DNA of 25,209 nucleotides from positions 1 to 25,209 of the forward strand of contig JAGXLP010000004.1 in NCBI GenBank assembly GCA_018334615.1, given 5' to 3'. Source of the stretch: Candidatus Bipolaricaulota bacterium (lineage in GTDB: Bacteria; Bipolaricaulota; Bipolaricaulia; M55B111). The notes beneath the pieces are model-generated. The model saw nothing but the letters and a program-made list of their open reading frames with translations, was not told the DNA's origin and ran no database searches. This document shows positions 23,336 through 25,209 of the stretch, one piece after another (the first letter of the stretch is position 1; each line of letters begins with the position of its first letter). The position numbers were made by a program, and so were the translations under genes.

Positions 23336-23755
23336 ATGAGAGTATATTTTAGTCATCCAACGTTTACCTTCAGAACCCGGACTGAGACCACCTGTGTGGA
23401 GATAATTGATGAGGTTCTCGACCCTGACGAGATAGTCAATCCAACCGAATATGGCCTGAAAGACGACCTGAAATCAATTGTTCACGGGTGTGACGTCGTC
23501 GTTGGGATGGCAATTGAGAATAAATATACCTTTCTCGTCTGGAACGAAATGGAAGAGGGTAAAGAGCACGGAGCTGATATCTACACTATCAGAGTAAAAA
23601 ACAAAGAGAATATCGGGGAACTCGAAAAAGGATTCCAGGAAGGAACGAAGCGCCTTTCACAAGAAGAAACCGACAAATTTACAGGTGAATTATTGAAACA
23701 GAACAGAAGCTCGTTTCTTACCCTTCTGTTTGGTAATTGGGGGAGACGTTTTTGA
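23336..23755 (+). CDS. Conserved-looking small protein, possible nucleoside deoxyribosyltransferase-like fold
   Basis: A soluble protein of 139 residues. The opening MRVYFSHPTFTF, the later strand GCDVVVGMAIENKYTF and the stretch VWNEMEEGKEHGADIYTI follow the pattern of nucleoside 2-deoxyribosyltransferase-like Rossmann folds (strand, then DxVV, then WExGxAxxxGKPVxxL). The catalytic glutamate would be E71, but this is a weak pattern match, not a family identification. The C-terminal part is basic and ends GNWGRRF. The ATG at 23336 has AGGTA seven nt upstream. It lies 5 bp after the membrane protein, so the two are co-transcribed. A small AAACC/GGTTT hairpin follows, perhaps ending the operon. 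A nucleotide-binding or nucleotide-cleaving role is inference only. Confidence 0.7.
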   Translation: MRVYFSHPTFTFRTRTETTCVEIIDEVLDPDEIVNPTEYGLKDDLKSIVHGCDVVVGMAIENKYTFLVWNEMEEGKEHGADIYTIRVKNKENIGELEKGFQEGTKRLSQEETDKFTGELLKQNRSSFLTLLFGNWGRRF

Positions 23756-23763
23756 TCTTGGTT

Positions 23764-23780
23764 AAACCGTGCGGTTTTCT
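23764..23780 (+). terminator. Weak hairpin at the end of the opp-distal genes
   Basis: AAACC, loop GTGC, GGTTT, followed by TCT. It lies 8 bp after the last stop. The stem is short and the T-run poor, so this is only a candidate. Confidence 0.3.
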
Positions 23781-23885
23781 CGCCTTCAACTACCTCCTGG
23801 GTGGAAAAGAGACCATACGAGTAACCTAACCCTTCAAAATTAGGACAAGAATCGCTTCCCAGTTTTATTATTAATCAAACCGGGG

Positions 23886-23909
23886 CCGACTCATGGTATT
23901 AAGAGCCGG
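23886..23909 (-). terminator. Candidate terminator of the ferritin-like gene
   Basis: On the minus strand CCGGCTC, a 10-nt loop and GAGTCGG (one G-U pair), 10 bp after the stop codon of the diiron protein. It is followed by CCCCGG and then an AT-rich stretch rather than a clean T-run. Confidence 0.4.
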
Positions 23910-23919
23910 ATTGCCGGGG

Positions 23920-24438
23920 CTAGAAACCTTCCAATCCCAGGTTTTTCCAAATTCCCCCTGAGAACTCATCTTGGCCAGTTGTTTCTGCGCCTCTTTCGTA
24001 CAGCCCCTTTTCCCGTTTTAGCGATTCGTAGTGCCCGTGTTCCATAGCGGCAAGGTAGTGAAACAGATCAGAATACTCCTCGTATTCTCCTGCCACATAC
24101 TCGTAAATCCTGATTGCGTTGTTCTCGTTGGTGATTGCTTTTTCTAAGGCATCTATGAGGTTTTCGACTTGACGAAGGCTTTCAAAGTCTTCGTGGGGAG
24201 GAAGATTATCATTATCTGGGATATCGTAATTTCTATTCCCGTAAAGCTTCTCGTGTAACTCGAGCAAGGTCTCTTTGTGAAGTTGTTCCTCGTCCATGAG
24301 GGTTCTGAACCTTTCTACTACAAGTTTGCCTTTCCCTGTCTCGACGAACTTTTTGTAAAATTGTTTTGATTTTTCCTCTGATTGGATGGAGTAGCCAATA
24401 ATTTCTTTCAAATTGATGGAGTCAAGTTCATATTTCAT
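23920..24438 (-). CDS. Ferritin-like diiron protein (rubrerythrin family, no rubredoxin domain)
   Basis: A soluble four-helix protein of 172 residues. The diiron ligands of the rubrerythrin pattern are in place: E21 in SEEKSKQFY, E51xxH54 in DEEQLHKE, E105 in NENNAIRIYEY and E133xxH136 in MEHGHYES. The sequence contains no cysteine, so the rubredoxin domain of classical rubrerythrin is absent. Such proteins take part in peroxide reduction, iron handling or related oxidative defence; which of these applies cannot be told. A perfect AAGGAGG lies 5 nt before the ATG at 24438. It is a single-gene unit with a TTGACA box and overlapping inverted repeats upstream, so it is probably regulated. Family confidence is high, function moderate. 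Confidence 0.88.
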   Translation of the reverse strand: MKYELDSINLKEIIGYSIQSEEKSKQFYKKFVETGKGKLVVERFRTLMDEEQLHKETLLELHEKLYGNRNYDIPDNDNLPPHEDFESLRQVENLIDALEKAITNENNAIRIYEYVAGEYEEYSDLFHYLAAMEHGHYESLKREKGLYERGAETTGQDEFSGGIWKNLGLEGF

Positions 24439-24490
24439 TTTTACCTCCTTGTAGAGAACTAAAAAATCTCGGCGCGTATTTCGGTCGCTG

Positions 24491-24530
24491 CTGGTCAGTT
24501 ATTGATATTGACCAGACCAGATTGTCAATA
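24491..24530 (-). promoter_or_regulatory. Candidate promoter/operator of the ferritin-like gene
   Basis: On the minus strand a perfect TTGACA (24528-24523) is followed by AT-rich DNA that offers only weak -10 candidates (for example AATAAC after 19 bp). Two overlapping inverted repeats cover it: CTGGTCA/TGACCAG (24491-24497 and 24509-24515) and TATTGAC/GTCAATA (24506-24512 and 24524-24530). This looks like an operator for a dimeric regulator, possibly redox- or metal-responsive; the regulator is unknown. Confidence 0.4.
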
Positions 24531-24695
24531 ATACAACACATAACCAAGTCCCGAGTTAGGGGGACAGGTTGACAAAAAATATTAGGAAGTTCCGGGGCAA
24601 AAATCCAATATGAGGTTGATGTGGGCTAAGTAATAACCAATGAGGCATAATTAACTAGATTATCAATGAGATTTTAGAACCGAGATTGATGGTAT
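24531..24695. other. Intergenic DNA between coaB and the ferritin-like gene
   Basis: An AT-rich stretch with no gene and no clear terminator. A plus-strand TTGACA near 24569 has no matching -10. It probably contains the 3' UTR of coaB. Confidence 0.3.
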
Positions 24696-25208
24696 CTAAT
24701 TGAAATATTCTTCTCCAATTTCTTTCAATACCGCCCTGGATAACATTGATTCATCCTGAGCCTGGAGTCGTATTTCTTTGTCCGAGTTAAACAGGAGTGA
24801 TCCGGAAACGGACTCCGAATTAGTACTTTGGGGGATAGCTGTATTCGGATAACAGAATACAGCGTCGATATTGTGTTCCGTTAACCTATCGGTAGATGGC
24901 CTCTCGTCCCCGGTTTCGGTAGCGAATTCGACTAGAAGCTGGTCCTCGGATTTCAATTTACCTAATTTTCCCGTCAAGTCTGGAGTTTCCGGAATACCGA
25001 GGTCGAGCTTTTTTGTCTTTTCTTCCTCGGTTAAATCGGAACCAGCCATTGGGCCCCAGTCCGAAGCCGAACCGACCATCAGGATCAAATCGTAGTCCGG
25101 GGCTTCGGTGGTGAGTAGATTGTCCAATTCGTTGACGGTCTTTACCCAGACAACGCCGACACCGGATGGCGTTATCTGTTCGGTTGGGCCACTGGCCAGA
25201 AGTACCTC
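24696..25208 (-). CDS. coaB: Phosphopantothenoylcysteine synthetase domain (CoaB part of CoaBC), 5' end outside window
   Basis: The C-terminal 170 residues of a CoaB domain, which joins 4'-phosphopantothenate and cysteine using CTP on the way to coenzyme A. The open frame runs to the window edge, where VLLASGPTEQITPSGV matches the VTLISGPT..PxGV segment of CoaB. Then come VVWVKTVNEL, LILMVGSASDWGP (normally MAAAVADYRP), the KxKK motif as KTKK, PDLTGKLGKLK (normally PDILxxLxxxK) and LLVEFATET (normally GFAAET). The rest is divergent. The apparent TTG start at 25127 is internal and should not be used as a gene start. The catalytic KxKK is present, but AAVAD is changed to GSASD. Whether it is fused to CoaC cannot be seen. 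No terminator is obvious after the stop at 24696. Confidence 0.85.
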   Translation of the reverse strand, partial: EVLLASGPTEQITPSGVGVVWVKTVNELDNLLTTEAPDYDLILMVGSASDWGPMAGSDLTEEEKTKKLDLGIPETPDLTGKLGKLKSEDQLLVEFATETGDERPSTDRLTEHNIDAVFCYPNTAIPQSTNSESVSGSLLFNSDKEIRLQAQDESMLSRAVLKEIGEEYFN

Positions 25209-25209
25209 T

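Noticed and set aside
25125..25127. TTG at 25127 as the start of a short 143-residue gene
   Set aside because: The frame continues upstream to the window edge with clear CoaB sequence (SGPT segment), so the codon is internal.

Overview
This is a bacterial chromosome segment packed with core and near-core genes: Tat translocase, CysS, PgsA, RsfS, PhoH, MtaB, TrkHA and part of CoaB. No transposase, phage gene, tRNA, rRNA or CRISPR array is visible. The organism is probably a deep-branching uncultured bacterium. The archaeal-flavoured accessory genes (AMMECR1, a large Opp-type binding protein, a small deoxyribosyltransferase-like protein) would fit a group such as Bipolaricaulota/Acetothermia or a Thermotogota neighbour, but this is a low-confidence inference from gene content. 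The main solute-binding protein has a signal peptide without a lipobox cysteine, which would suit a diderm or another non-lipoprotein envelope.

Layout. (1) 154-3057, + strand: an MBL-fold hydrolase, then trkH-trkA for potassium uptake. (2) 3093-7747, - strand, read from the right: AMMECR1 protein, mtaB, a spacer with a strong hairpin and a 16-bp inverted repeat, phoH, and an HD-domain protein of the PgpH (c-di-AMP phosphodiesterase) family that lacks the usual extracytoplasmic domain and converges on trkA. (3) 7811-9394, + strand: an LCP-family envelope protein overlapping rsfS. (4) 9402-9950, - strand: pgsA. (5) 10230-13889, + strand: cysS, a small HTH protein, then tatC-tatA-tatC. (6) 13893-15130: an AT-richer patch with a membrane protein of unknown function and a long opp leader. 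(7) 15131-23755, + strand: oppA, a strong terminator, oppBCDF and two unknown proteins. (8) 23920-24438, - strand: a ferritin-like diiron protein. (9) 24696 to the right edge, - strand: the C-terminal part of CoaB.

Most unusual points. The 859-residue Opp binding protein carries the family landmarks in circularly permuted order and has an extra C-terminal beta-rich domain. Its partner permease OppC carries a roughly 150-residue extracytoplasmic insertion. The two TatC paralogues flank one TatA, and the first has lost both residues known to contact the twin-arginine signal (Phe to Ile, Glu to Lys). PhoH appears to start at an ATC codon behind a good Shine-Dalgarno sequence. The AMMECR1 and LCP genes seem to have divergent promoters so close to their start codons that the mRNAs would be nearly leaderless.

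How the genes work together. TrkHA imports potassium, and the adjacent PgpH-like enzyme may set the c-di-AMP level that in other bacteria is sensed by RCK_C domains like that of TrkA. The opp genes form one peptide-import system in which the binding protein is separated from the permease/ATPase genes by a terminator that would allow its over-production. LCP and PgsA serve envelope synthesis, and Tat exports folded proteins.
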